From NCBI GenBank assembly GCA_018105865.1, contig CM030866.1, positions 1,841,091 to 1,905,090 on the forward strand: a DNA stretch of 64,000 bases, given 5' to 3'. Origin of the DNA: Metaphire vulgaris. Lineage: Eukaryota; Annelida; Clitellata; Crassiclitellata; Megascolecidae. The position numbers and the translations under genes are program-made. This document shows, in pieces, positions 11,682-23,462 of this stretch. How positions within the stretch are numbered: the first letter of the stretch is position 1; the number at the start of each line of letters is the position of its first letter. The notes under the pieces were generated by a model. It saw only the letters and a program-made list of their open reading frames with translations. It did not search any database and was not told the origin of the DNA.

Positions 11682-13736
11682 CTAATAATATTTAGCCGGT
11701 TTCGAATATTGTGACGGTTCCTTTTTCGCAACGAACTGCCTTCGTGCCTCCGTTTGGACGGCAATGTCGTTGGTCGCTTTACCCTCGGTCTGTGTTCCTT
11801 TTGTCCTTCGAGCTATTTCTGGACTTGGGAGCGAAGTAACGCCGCCCAGAACTACTTTGTCGACTTCTTTCTTATGCGGGCGGCTCTTTTTCGGCTGGCT
11901 CGTCGTACAGGACGAGGGCAGTTTCTCTTGGTCCTGGATGCTGCCAATTTCGACGAAGGCAGACGATTTGAATTTGACAGTTTTGTTGATGGTTGATGGC
12001 ATCGGTCTCGTTTCCGCCATCGACAAGCCTTTCATCTTCTCTTGCACTTCTTTCTTCAGCAGGAGCAGCGCCACGTCCTTTCCGCCCACGACCATCTCCG
12101 CGAGGCTGCACGTATCGCGCAGTTTCTCCAACTCGCTCGACAGCTCTTTGCGGTTTTCTATGAATTCCAGGCACTCTGGGCCATATATCGCATGCATCTC
12201 CTCGATTAGTTCGTGTTCCTTTTTCCTCACCTCCTATATCAATCAATCAATCAATCAGGAAACTGTTTTAGTATAATTATAATAAATCATCTAGCATTAG
12301 TTTATGGTGCGTCAGAGTGTAAACATAGGCTAAAAAATGCATGATCATGGTTGAAAATCCATAGGTCGGTCCATTTGTGGTCTGACCATTATCAAACAGA
12401 AGCAACATTCTCATAACCGTATGATGGTACTAGAAGACACAACATGGAACTGTTTAAGTTTAAGAAACTGGCTGGGAGATACAAGCAGCATCTTATTAGC
12501 GTGAGAGTGGTAGACAGATGGAATGAATTTGACAATGAGATAGTAATGGCTACTATGGTGTAAACGATTTCAAAATAAACCCTAGTACTGTACTATAGAA
12601 TACTAGATTGGGTGGGCAAAACAGTGGTTCACACACAGGGCAGACCCTCCTGAACCACTTTAAACCATATTATATTATATTATAGACTACTCTAGGTCGC
12701 TGGCCGCTCAGAATGACAAAAGGGCGGCGTGTTTTATTACGGTATGTCGCCGGCAGCCAACGTGATAAATTGTGAAAGGGGTCGTCCATAAATTACGTAA
12801 CAAATGGCCGGACTCCACTAACCGCGTTACGTAATTTATGGACGGCCCCTAAGGCAGTATTATTATAAAATATGGCATACAAGAGAAGATAAGTATCTAT
12901 TGAAACTGATTTGCCGCATTGGCAACTATAGGCACTGCAAATAGCGATAACAATCGATCATTCCTGACCCGTATGAGTTCGATCGCCGCGTCTCGAATCT
13001 GCTGCTCGATATTCTTGACGAATTGCTCACAGCGCAGCAGCGAGTCGACGTGCAGCTCTAGTTCCCCTATCTTCTCGCGGCACCTGGACAACATCTCGAG
13101 CATGTCCTCCCTGTGGCGGTCGACCGCGTCCTTGAAACTGGCGACGTCGTGGTCGCGATGGCCCTGGAAGGTACACAGTACGCAGACGCACAGGTCACAG
13201 GCATTGCAGTAGAAACGAACCGCTTCCCCGGCGTGCTCCCGACACTCCACCTCCTTTTCGATCTCGACGTCGAACAGCGAGTGATCGCGGGTGACGCGCG
13301 TGGCCCGGTGACGGGCGACGCACGGCAGGCACAGGGTCTTGTCGCAGTCGAGACACTTCGACTGCGCCTCACGGGGTCGTCGACCGCCGCCCGGCGACCC
13401 GCACAGGTCGCAGGAGGGAAACCGCAGCTGCGAACGCTGGCGCCGGACGACGTCAGCAAGACTGGTGACGAGGAAATTGTCGGTGAGTCGGCGGACCCCG
13501 CCCGCCGGTAGCTGCGTGGTCCGGTGACAGAGCGGGCAGACGAAGCGACGGTAGTCGGTGTAGCGCTTGTAGGGGAACTCGTCGGCGATCTTGCTTTCGA
13601 TGCAGCCCTCGCAGAAGGTGTGCAGGCAGCCGAGACACTTCGGGGACTTGTAGGACTCCTGGCAGATCTTACAGACGAGAAGTTCGTCGTAGATTTCTCT
13701 GGCCAGACGGTTTCCCGCATTGCAGACTGCCATCAT
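11682..13736 (-). CDS. TRIM-type RING/B-box/coiled-coil protein, putative E3 ubiquitin ligase
   Basis: Two exons on -: 13736-12969 (256 codons) and 12230-11682 (182 codons plus stop), 438 aa. The junction (donor cgg/gtcagg, acceptor aggag/gtgagg) keeps phase 0 inside the coiled coil. The RING is a C3HC4 set at about residues 22-70 (CKIC, CLGCLHTFCEGC, CPLC). B-box 1 (CDLC..CLDCDKTLCLPC..H) and B-box 2 (CREHAGEAVRFYCNACDLCVCVLC..H) follow. A heptad-rich coiled coil runs about 200-320 across the splice site. The C-terminal ~120 residues are basic and Ser/Thr-rich with no B30.2, NHL, filamin or membrane domain. The family acts as RING E3 ligases, often in innate immunity or cytoskeleton; the substrate here is unknown. 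The start is the first of tandem ATGs (13736, 13733). Exon 1 is markedly GC-rich. It could be a TRIM56-like or TRIM45-like member, and orthology is not decidable by eye. Confidence 0.87.
12410..12700 (+). mobile_element. LINE 3' end (RT C-terminus) in TRIM intron
   Basis: Translation shows RYKQHLISVRVVDRWNEF, the typical C-terminal block of non-LTR retrotransposon reverse transcriptases (RVVDxWNxLP), broken by a stop. Downstream cctcctgaaccactttaaac leads into a TAT-rich tail at 12667-12684. Minus-strand relatives lie at 39100-39270 and 40027-40330. Confidence 0.72.
12778..12849. mobile_element. 72-bp palindromic MITE
   Basis: ggggtcgtccataaatta at the left and its near-complement ending ggacggcccc at the right. 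The arms occupy nearly the whole element. It is related by its ends to 49356-49613. It lies in the TRIM intron just past the exon 1 donor. No clear target-site duplication. Confidence 0.75.
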
Positions 13737-14684
13737 GTCCGCTTTACACTCGAAAATCCTCTTCAAAAACAAGTTTTACCCACTCGTTACAAGCATTTTG
13801 TCTAAGTGGTCTATGCCAGTGGACTAGGCGTACCTAGCTAGGTATGACAGATAGCAGTTAAATTTGTCAATAAATGAGTTTCGGGTTTGTAGGCCCTATA
13901 TAGTATATATGCTTGCCTAAAATAAACCTACAAAAAATTGAATACGTGCACGTGGAGGTTAATTGATTGGCTTTCTACCGTACACAGTGGTTACATTACT
14001 TTTTTCAGAGGCGCCAGATCTCCTTATTTTTCTTCCGGCCACAACATTTATTCTCAACTTTTTATTCATTTTATACGAACATTTAGGCCTAGACTCCCTA
14101 GAGTACAGTGCACGTTTTATTTTCTTTCCCCTGCATACAAAGATCACAACGAATAAAAAGTGCGTTCTGGATCTTATGCCAAACGTTCCGGATCTCATGC
14201 CAGACGTCCCAGATCGGAGATCCGGCAAGGTCCGGCTCAATTTAACCCTTGATCGTACTTCAACCTAGGCCTATCCTACGTCAGCAACTATGCCTAACGC
14301 TCTTAAAACGAAAATCGAGTACACTTTTAAGATCGTTCCATGAAATCCGCGAAATTGTCTCCTCAACGGTCGGGAAATCAGACCGCGAATAACCTCGGGT
14401 TTGACTTTGAGAGCTTTTCGAAAAGCATCTTATAACACAATGTTGATCGCTAGGCCTGTAGGCTAGTGTATCGGTTAGACCGGTATTTATTCCACCCGAA
14501 GCATTTTAAAGGATACGAGTTTATCCATCCATCAACGCACCTGCTTATGCACGTACGTCATGCACATGCAATTATGTCTTTTCTGCGCGTTGAATTCCTA
14601 TTGCTTTAGTCTTCGTATATTTTTCATAATTTTTGTCTTAATCTGCTAAGCACCTCTTAAGAGCAGTCGCTCGATATGGTGTAT

Positions 14685-14695
14685 ATGTATGTATG

Positions 14696-14768
<73 letters not shown>
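14685..14768. repeat. (TA)n microsatellite
   Basis: Begins with four TGTA units, then about 33 TA units. Confidence 0.96.
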
Positions 14769-14772
<4 letters not shown>

Positions 14773-14946
14773 ACGGTTGCGCTAAGTAGACCTGACAGCG
14801 AAATGCTTTTTCCTTTATCGCCAACTCTCGACGAGAGTTAAACAAGATGCTGCGATGTTTCAAACAACGTCATTGTCCGTAAATATTTATTGACAGAAAA
14901 GGTAAGCACAGGTGCGTAAACCCCCCGTGCCTCTGGCGATGTTTTA

Positions 14947-15561
14947 CAGTGGCGTAGCCAGGAATCTGGAATAGAGGGGCACTTGGCCATAGTTCCCTTT
15001 GTGATAGAAGGCAAGGGAAGGTCTATTGAGCACTAGGTGCATAGATATGCAAGAATCTCATCGGATTGACGGAATACCCTGACAAAAAGCACATTTTTAC
15101 CTTGTTCCGACTTCATTGCTTCAAATCGTTCAAGAATAATCAATTTTGGCTTTCCTGATTTGGATACACAGAGTTCGAAATTGGACACCACATAGCCGTT
15201 TCATACTCAGGGTGCGATTTGTGACCTGGAGCAGTGGGGGGATATGTCGAGCTTGGGGGTGTAGTTGTTGGAAAATGTAGCAGTGGGGGATGTAGCAGTG
15301 GGGGGATGCAGTTGGGCAGTGGGGAGATTCGCCTCTTCCCCCTACAAATCGCGCCCTGTCCATACTACACACTTGAACCAATGATTGTACGAGAACGAGG
15401 GACATAAAAAAATGAAATCCTGACGAATATTTTATGGATTGGTTAGTAAGTCAATAGTGGGACGAGGCTGAGAGAGTTTATGACGCCCAGCCCCAGTCCC
15501 TGGTCGGATCAGACAGCACAAATGATGGCGCCCCTTGTATAAAGTCCTAGCTACGCCACCG
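14947..15561 (+). mobile_element. hATm-E element copy 1, carrying nested hATm-B
   Basis: Left end cagtggcgtagccagg, right end ctacgccaccg. The interior (tctattgagcac, tcattgcttcaaa, caagaataatcaat, gtacgagaacgagggacat) is shared with 32110-32560 and 32610-32845. About 465 bp without the nested insertion. Flanks give no clean duplication. Confidence 0.75.
15208..15358 (+). mobile_element. hATm-B MITE copy 2, nested in hATm-E
   Basis: Starts cagggtgcgatttgtgacc, ends caaatcgcgccctg. Flanks ttcatact / tccatact match at 7 of 8. The related sequence at 32422-32429 (ttcatagt followed by acacac) is the uninterrupted site. Confidence 0.92.
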
Positions 15562-15813
15562 CGTCCCAGTCTCAATAATCGACGGAATGGTTCCATTATT
15601 CTGCGTGATTACGTTCTATTATAATATATTGCCTCTTTGTGGCTTCGATATTAAATGGAGCGGGTTGATCGTAGACGGTAGATGGATAGGGTGCCCATGA
15701 ATGAGTGTGTGGACAACGAGGTGGAACAGATCTCATTGGAAACTGGACACTTCGATTGGCGCATCCATTTATCACGAAGACACCATTGAGACTTGGTCGT
15801 TTGTAGATCAGAC

Positions 15814-15980
15814 CAGGGTTATTTTTAGGGTTGTGAATTTAGGGGTGTCAGTCATTTTTTTTTTTTTGGGGGGGGGTTTCGGGGGTCAGGGGCTATTTAG
15901 GGTACATACCATTCTTAGATTAAAACATTTTGTGGGTGTCGATCTCAAATTGGGGGGGAGGGGGTTTAAAAATATCCCTG
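15814..15980 (-). mobile_element. hATm-D MITE copy 1
   Basis: Starts cagggttatttttaggg, ends aaaaatatccctg, with a perfect 8-bp duplication gatcagac on both sides (15806-15813, 15981-15988). The interior contains gggtgtcgatctcaaattgg, a conserved block of this family. Confidence 0.94.
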
Positions 15981-16230
15981 GATCAGACCCATGCGTAGAA
16001 CCGTAGATCCGTATTCCTATCTAATCGCCCAATTTTGGCATAATTGTCTTGCCTCTCAAAAGGGTCGCTTAATGGTAGCCTGGCCCGTGGATGTCATGGT
16101 ACCCCTCAAATTTTTTTTTTTGGGGGGGGGCACACAAAATAATTGAAACAAATGTATTTATATGTCTTATTAAAAAACTGGCGATGACCGATTACCTTTT
16201 TGCTTGTCAGACTTTTTCATGACTTAGGGG

Positions 16231-16390
16231 CATAGGCGGATTTTATTAAAGGCTAGGGGAGGCTTAAGCCTGCCCAACTAATCCCACCAAAACAAAAAAA
16301 TCCATCAACACCAGGTCTGTCGCGTGCTGGATGGCACCCCCAGACCTCCATGCTAGCCTACCCAAATATTAAACTCTAAATCCGCCTATG
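16231..16390 (+). mobile_element. hATm-F MITE copy 1
   Basis: Starts cataggcggattttatta, ends aaatccgcctatg. Flanks cttagggg / gttagggg match at 7 of 8. The 72-bp copy at 50212 is an internally deleted relative. Confidence 0.88.
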
Positions 16391-16649
16391 GTTAGGGGTG
16401 CACTAGCCCTACTTCACCCCGTCAGCCTTTTAAGCGTCGGAAATGGGTAATTGGGCCCCCCAAAAAAAAAATTGCTGCGCGACGCCACTGTACCCTCCTA
16501 CGTCTGTCTATCTGTCTGTGTCTTCAGATGTTTCTGTCGTTCTAAATAGATATTGACCATTACGGAATGACGAGTGATCTCTATCGCCGCCGCCAACAAC
16601 AACAACAACACCAGAAGGTGTTTGCTCGCATAATAAATAGCCTACATCG

Positions 16650-16920
16650 CCGTCGACGCGGTCTTTGCGTGTCCGCTCACCAGCGACGATGGCCATTGGC
16701 CAGGGCCGTTGGCCAAGGGCCGTTGGCCGCGGGCCCCGCAGCGGCCGCGACCGGCGCCGATCTATCTGGGCCGCGCCACCGTCGCCCGGCCACCGATATT
16801 CGCCGGTCTCGAAGACGGTCCACTTCTCGGAATTCTCGGAACGGTGGTGGTCTTCATATCCGTCGAACGGATTAGAAGGGAGGAGGAGGAGGAGGAGGAG
16901 CAGGAGAGGATAGAACCGTA
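16650..16920. other. GC-rich island with 14-bp tandem repeat and GAG tract
   Basis: Unlike its surroundings, this segment is GC- and CpG-rich (gcggccgcgaccggcgccga). It contains about three 14-bp units of the form gccgttggccaagg (16690-16735) and a (GAG)n tract at 16878-16902. Open frames exist on +, one with a hydrophobic run LLGILGTVVVFISVE, but splice partners and family resemblance are missing. It may be a promoter/CpG island, for instance for an untranslated exon, or a repeat. Confidence 0.4.
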
Positions 16921-17090
16921 GGACTGATCGTTATCTAACTAAAGGAGAGGAGTGCTTTTTCTTGGAGGCGATTTTTTTCTCAATCTGAGGAAGTCGATTG
17001 AAGATGACATCAGACAGGACTGATCTTCCGGTATGCGAGACGATTTACGGTTTAAAGTAGGCCTCATTGGCGTACCACGGGGTTCCTAGT

Positions 17091-17277
17091 CAGTGTTTAT
17101 TCTAGCCACCTTGACATTGGGGGGATTTTGAAATGTTTGGGGGGCAAGGTCTGAGTCTCTACACTTTTGGGGGGAGGAATTTCCATTCCCCCAGCCAACA
17201 TATAAAAAATTTGGGGGGAATTTTAAAACTTGGGGGGGGGGGGATTCCCCTCCAGAGAAGGCCTAGAATAAACACTC
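17091..17277 (+). mobile_element. hATm-C MITE copy 3
   Basis: Starts cagtgtttattctagccacc, ends gcctagaataaacact. Flanks share tcctagt (7 of 8-9 bases). It contains the subfamily marker ttgacattggggg. Confidence 0.87.
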
Positions 17278-17670
17278 ATCCTAGTTATTCTGGTTGGGAT
17301 CGGTCGTGGAATTTGTGCAAAATAGCTTTCTGGGGGGGGTTAGGTAGCGCGAACGAAGAATTCCTTGACGATCTTATTTTGTTTGCTGGTCGGACGTTCT
17401 GACCCGAAAATGTCGATGTGCCGCCCTTTTTCAGGTTGGGTCAGTTGTGAAAGATGGTCCATGCAGGGAATACATTAGGCCTAAAGGGGGAAGGGGGAAT
17501 AGCGTTTGTTTAAATTCATAACATCTGAATTAGGCCTATAGAAGAGTATTTTAACAGATTCTTTATGACCTTGACAGTTGAATTTAGGTCAGGTCACTCG
17601 AGTTCGCGGTAATTGTGGTATGATTTATTTTAGCGGATCAGGATGCTTATCTCTGACAAAACAGGATGGG

Positions 17671-18086
17671 GGCTGTCCATTAATTATGTCAACAATTTTT
17701 GGTCAAGACCCCCTCCCCTTGTCAACAACTGTCAATTTTAAGTGACTCCTATAATTATGTCAAAAACTTTTGACTCCCCCCCCCACTAAGACCAGTGACG
17801 GGTCCCCCTAAAAAGTTTAGAAGGGTATTATTTTTGCAGCAATGAGACCTTTTCCCTTTCTTTTGTTCATCAAGTGTCATAATGTGGTGGTGATGACCTT
17901 TTTTACTTGTCAGGCTTTTTTCCGTTGTAATAAATAGTATTCCATGAAATTTTCTATTTTTTATCATTTGTAAAAAAAAGAAATTGTTGATGCCAGCTTC
18001 TCTTGACCCCCTCCCCTCTGTCAACAACTGTCTAACTTTATCAAACCCCTTCCCCCTAATTTGTTGATGTAATTAATGGGACAGCC
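17671..18086 (+). mobile_element. GGCT-m element copy 2 (uninterrupted)
   Basis: ggctgtccattaattatg at the left and its complement ending gggacagcc at the right. Aligns to 1452-2051 minus the hATm-B insertion, sharing gtcaacaactgtcaa, tttgttcatcaagtgtcat and tccatgaaattttc. Confidence 0.85.
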
Positions 18087-18650
18087 CCCATGAAGTAGAT
18101 TATTTTGTCAGTCAAAAGGGACAGCTGAAATAGGCATAAGAAAAGATTGAAATTCTATAAATCACCAAATGTCAATGAGTTAGAAAGAAAGCCGTCTTGG
18201 AATACTTACAGTAAGGTTGTTTTATATGTAATTATGGATTGCTCTTGTCTTCGAGATGTGAAAGCCTAGAAGTGGCAGAAAATTATATTAATATCATTTT
18301 TCAAATAGCTTTACGGTTTGTTATGTGAAATTCCGTCTGGAAAGTTGACTTGCCAAGTCCATTAATGGCTTTAGTTTTGGTACGTGAAGGAATTGTGAAT
18401 AAAGGCACAAATGGATTACTGAGTGAGTGAGAGAGACTAAGGCAAATGCGATCTACTGCTGATTGGATTTTGCTGTGAATGCAATTGAATACATTTGCTC
18501 AATATTTGTGGACTGGGTACAAATGAGGCATTGAAGCTTGCTGTGGTATAATGCTGTGAAATGCTGAGGTCTGATTTTGAAGAGAAAGCCAGTGTGCTTG
18601 TTCAGATTTCTTGGTTCTGAGCTCAGACTGTTACAGAGTAAGCTCATTCA

Positions 18651-19022
18651 TTCATTCGTTCATTCATTCATTCATTCATTCATTCAATTGATCATTCATT
18701 TATTCATTCATTCATTTGTTTGGCCATTTATTCATTCATTCATTTGTTCAGCCATTCATTCATTCCTTCATTTATTTATTTGCTTATTTATTCATTCATT
18801 CATTCAATGATTCATTCATTCGTTCATTGTTTATTTGTTTGGCCATTCATTCCTTTTCATTTATTTATTTATTTATTTATTTTTTTTGTTAATTCATTTA
18901 TTCGTTTATTCATTCGCTAATTCATTTGTCCATTCATTCATTCGTTTGCTCATGCATTCATTCATTCAAAGATTCTTGCATTCAGTCATTTATTTATTCA
19001 TTCATTCATTCATTCATTCATT
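18651..19022. repeat. (ATTC)n/(ATTT)n tetranucleotide array
   Basis: About 370 bp of imperfect ATTC repeats with ATTT, ATTTG and ATTGA variants. The Phe/Ile/His/Ser-rich open frames here are artefacts of the tetramer. Confidence 0.95.
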
Positions 19023-19365
19023 CTGGTGTCTTGCAGCTGGTTTACTATCATGGCTTTTTGAATATCCATGATGATTTTTGTGTAATGTATCTGCCAGTGG
19101 TGCAGCGCGCTGCCGCTGCTTTGTCTATGGATAAATTTGCAATAAGCTTGGTTTTTAAATTCTTATTTTTCTGACTTTTGATGAGAACACGTCCTACAAG
19201 AAACCAAGATTGATAGTACTTGTGAAAATGGATAAATGTCACATGATATTTTCATGTGTTAAAAGTGCTGATGCTATAAAAATCAACAAAGGCAATTAAT
19301 GGCATAGGATTTACTCACCAAGTGTTTGGCTTCCTTAATAAAGTGCAATGTCTCCAAACTTCACA

Positions 19366-19373
19366 ATAATAAC

Positions 19374-19427
<54 letters not shown>

Positions 19428-19480
19428 TGTTTTATTATTATTATTAATAGTTATTATTATTATTATTATTATTATTTTAG
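19366..19480. repeat. (AAT)n then (ATT)n microsatellite
   Basis: AAT array followed by a short spacer and an ATT array. It directly adjoins a LINE 3'-end remnant (19485-19590), consistent with a retroposon tail. Confidence 0.93.
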
Positions 19481-19484
19481 TGTT

Positions 19485-19590
19485 ATAACTATTATCAAAC
19501 GAACTGCATGATTAGTGTTGTAACTACATTCAAACGAACTGCATGAACACAGTAGCAAAGTTACAAATAGTATAGTGCGTAGTTGTTGTA
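19485..19590 (-). mobile_element. LINE 3'-end remnant
   Basis: caaacgaactgcatgaacac and aaagttacaaatagt match the 3' flank of the LINE at 61740-61800 (cgaactgcgtgaacac, aaagttacagataa). The ATCAAACGAACTGCATG stretch appears twice here, an internal duplication. Confidence 0.6.
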
Positions 19591-19593
19591 GTT

Positions 19594-19707
<114 letters not shown>

Positions 19708-20292
19708 TATTAGAAGTAATAGTAATAACTGGGTTTAGAGTGGTACAACAGAATTTGTTCTGTGTGAGAGTCAATGTAGCAATATGCATTTTAGGAACTA
19801 TAGTTTACTTGTAGTTTTCCTATATTCCTATGTTTTTAATAGTTTTCAATATAATTTATTATATACAGTATATTGTTTCATAATGTTGTATTATGAAACT
19901 ATTTACCGGTACTGATAGCTGCATACATTCTCCAAGGGAATTGTTGACGTGGGAGTGAGATGTTGTTTTATTTGACAGAAAATGCGCTGTGATTTGTTTT
20001 CTCAAATCCATCTGTGTTCCATCATTACCTTTCCAATACGTGGGAATATTATGCGCTTGGGCCTACAGGTAAATGTTACCGTGGAGGAAGCGTGTGTAGA
20101 AATCACAGAGAACTGGCTTCAACCAAAGCCTGTTCACATTCTATCCAATTCTTTGATTTTTCAGTTCCTATCGTTGACACCTGTACTAATTGAAGCCGGT
20201 TAAAATTAGCCGCCCCCAATTAGTCAGAATACCTGCCGTTGTCATGGTAACGGTGATCGATTCTGTGTGGCTGTGGAAATACAGAATATACC

Positions 20293-20293
<1 letters not shown>

Positions 20294-20349
<56 letters not shown>
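20294..20349. repeat. (TA)n microsatellite
   Basis: About 28 TA units. Confidence 0.95.
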
Positions 20350-20351
<2 letters not shown>

Positions 20352-21277
20352 GTATTGAATAATGCAAGCTGGCATTATACTGCTTTTTGATTGTTTTTAA
20401 TCTTGTTTGATTTGTACTGAATTGCACGAGAGTCATATTTGTTATTCCTAGGCTTTTGCAAACATCCAGCAAGACCATAACGTGATGTTATCATCGTCCA
20501 GAAGGCTCCTTTTTGTACACTGTATGTACTGTCTGCAATGTATTTAGTTGCAACAAAGACTTCTGTATTGACACGCGCCAGAGCATGTGTGGGAGTGCAT
20601 GCCCAGTGTTTTTCTGTTGTTATTGGATCAACAAACAGATATATATATCGTTGATTATTACTTACAGAATTTACCTCCAGAGGTCAGCAGGTACATCTTT
20701 GGAACTGACTGTCTGATGCCAGTTAGTTAGCCACAAACCTGGCGGACATTTTCAATATTGCGTCCAAGTTTCGGTTGATGAAGATGATGAATGAGTTTAT
20801 TTATTTCCAAAAGTCACTAAATAAATTAGTAGATGATAAAAATTAATGATAAAAATATGCATACATGCATAAAAAAATCATAGAACCATAAAATTATCAA
20901 GATTTAAAATGGCTTAGGAGGCATTGCTGCCTGTGTGAAACCTCGCTCCATCAGCTTACCGCTCCAGTGCATAACCCACTGTGACTGTGCCATTTTTGCC
21001 CTCATGTATGTGTGTCTGTATGTGTACATTGCAACCCACGACTGCTTGAATCAGTGTCGAATGATAGTCTGCTGGAAATGACAGTATGTCAGTTAACCCA
21101 GTCAGTGAACCATTGAATTTTTAGTCATGAAGGAATTCTGTTCTAGACTGAAAACTAGATCCGACTGAATCGGTTTTATTCTGTGGCCTAACAAGTCGGT
21201 GGCTATTGGCTTTGATATTGATTTCTTGATGACAATGCTGTTTTGTGATAGACCAGGTGTTTGACATTTAGCAACAT

Positions 21278-21297
21278 TATTACTACTACTGCTACTT

Positions 21298-21380
<83 letters not shown>

Positions 21381-21381
21381 G
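21278..21381. repeat. (CTA)n microsatellite
   Basis: About 34 CTA units with two early interruptions. Confidence 0.96.
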
Positions 21382-21689
21382 TTATTATTTCTTGATTCAG
21401 AGGATATATTTTATATTTTGTTATGCATTATTTTCTCCATAAATTGACCTAGTTGTCTTAAATTTTATTTTTGATCTGTAAATATCAGTTATTCTTGCAA
21501 CAGTACCCACACATACACCACACACACACACACACACACATCTTGCATACACCAACAGCTTGGAGTGCTTTCTTTAATTTCTTTTATTGATACTCATGTA
21601 GCAAGTGTATCTTGTGTTTTCATGAACCGGTACTTACTGGTTAATGGTACTATTCGTGTACCGGTATTTTAAATGGCTTAATGGATTTT

Positions 21690-22170
21690 AGTAATATTAA
21701 AAAATTGATGCCATGTTTGAAATTGGACAATGCAGGGACTAGTGCTACAGTAGGCTATAGATATGCAAAAATTCAGAAGAGTGATGAAACGAATTAAAAC
21801 CACATATTCTTGTGTGCCCATCTTTGTTGTGTCAAACCATACTAGAATTGTCAATATATTCTGTCTCAATTTTTTTCTAGAGCCACAAATTGATTTGCTC
21901 ACAAAAATAATGAGCCATTTGAAACGACACTATGCAAAGTCTTTCAGAAATCTATTCTCTGTCAAATGTCTAAAAATTCAATCGAGAGATAAGATGGAGC
22001 TTAAGAGAGCTGGTTTCTTGTATTACAGGTTTTATTGACCACAAAATATTATAAAATTGATACCTTGTTCGACATTGGACAAGGCAGGGACTAGTGCTAC
22101 AGAAGGCTATAGATATGCAAAATTCAGAAGAGTGATGAAACGAATTAAAACCACATATTCTTGCTGCTTC
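21690..22170 (+). repeat. Dispersed ~350-bp tandem unit, locus 1
   Basis: About one and a half copies of a unit containing tacagtaggctatagatatg, attcagaagagtgatgaaac, gagccatttgaaacgacac and aagagagctggtttcttg. The same unit occurs at 40443-41503 and 63410-63965. No coding homology. Confidence 0.85.
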
Positions 22171-22423
22171 CAAAACTGTAAATTCTTTTTTCACCCATCT
22201 CCTGGCGTCAGCAGATTGATTTGATATTCCAGCAGTCTTCTCCCATTCATAGTTCTGTGGTCCACAAATCTAGATTTCTCACTGTGTAACAGCATTCGTA
22301 GAGATTCCCTTGCTACTAGCACCGTTTTTGTGTGTGCGTCATTTGTGAGTAGGCACCATGCTTTGCAAATGTAAAGTAATACTTTTGTAGAGCCATATTT
22401 GAGCAATGTATTAACGATTCTCT

Positions 22424-22426
<3 letters not shown>

Positions 22427-22485
<59 letters not shown>
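22427..22485. repeat. (TA)n microsatellite
   Basis: About 29 TA units. Confidence 0.95.
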
Positions 22486-22486
<1 letters not shown>

Positions 22487-22759
22487 CATTGGTGTCTGTT
22501 CACCTGAGTGGGTATGCACCGTTTTTAATTCAAAGCATCCTGAACATCCTGAACATAGCATCCCCATTTGAGACTGACACCCCTCACAATGAACACCCTT
22601 TCCGCTGGAAGCTGACAACTTTTAATCCTAGTTCTGGGTGGAGTAGTTGGACTCCACATTTTACCTGAAGGTTTTAGTGTCTACAGCAGTTCACAATTAA
22701 TGAGCATATGTCTCCTATAGGATAATAATAAATACCATCATAATAATAATAATTTCCTT

Positions 22760-22900
22760 TTAAATAATAGTAGTAGTCCTTGGTAGTAGTAGTAGCATTG
22801 TAGTAGTAGTAGTAGTAAGTAGTAGTAGTGTTTAGTAGTATTTTCTAAATGAGAATAAATTGCAGTAAAAGTAGTAGTAAATAATTAGTAATAGTAGTAA

Positions 22901-22938
<38 letters not shown>

Positions 22939-23018
22939 ATAAAATAATAGTAGTAGTAGTAGTAGTAGTAAATAGTAATAGTAAACTCCAAATAACAATA
23001 GTAGTAGTAGTAGTAGTG

Positions 23019-23065
<47 letters not shown>
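22760..23065. repeat. Compound AGT/AAT microsatellite
   Basis: Irregular AGT blocks give way to an AAT array at 23020-23065, next to ttaagtggtttagaagg, the complement of the LINE tail motif. Confidence 0.93.
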
Positions 23066-23066
<1 letters not shown>

Positions 23067-23291
23067 TGATTTTTAAGTGGTTTAGAAGGCTAAGTAAGTC
23101 TGTGTGAAAGGCTAGGATATTGCAGTCAAATGCAAATTCAGCATTATAATTCACAGTAATTTACTTATTTGAACCACAGACATTTCTGAGCGACCTAACT
23201 TTTAATTCATTAGTGTCTATTTGACCTTTTTCATCCAGTCTGCTTTAAAAAAATTGTCTTCTCCTGGGCTTTTGCATCTGATGGTCTTCTT

Positions 23292-23462
23292 CGGGGATAT
23301 TTTTACACCCCCTGTAAATCCCCCCCCCATTTGAGACCGACACCCATTTTTAGGCCCACAAAACCCCCTCCATCTCAGATATGCTTGTCAGACTTCTTTG
23401 GCAGGGGACCCCAGAATTTACCGACACCCCCCCTTAAATTGATAATCCTAGAAATACTCCTG
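23292..23462 (+). mobile_element. hATm-D MITE copy 2
   Basis: Starts cggggatatttttacaccc, ends cctagaaatactcctg. Flanks gtcttctt / gtcttctg match at 7 of 8. Confidence 0.9.

Noticed and set aside
16567..16921. Overlapping + frames in the GC-rich island, one with LLGILGTVVVFISVE
   Set aside because: All three frames are open simply because the segment is GC-rich; no frame shows family resemblance, and no partner exon in phase could be found. Kept only as an island.
22191..22406. Minus-strand frame with VLLYICKAWCLLTNDA
   Set aside because: Faintly like a LINE reverse transcriptase (LLYGxExW), but no second motif follows; not enough to call.
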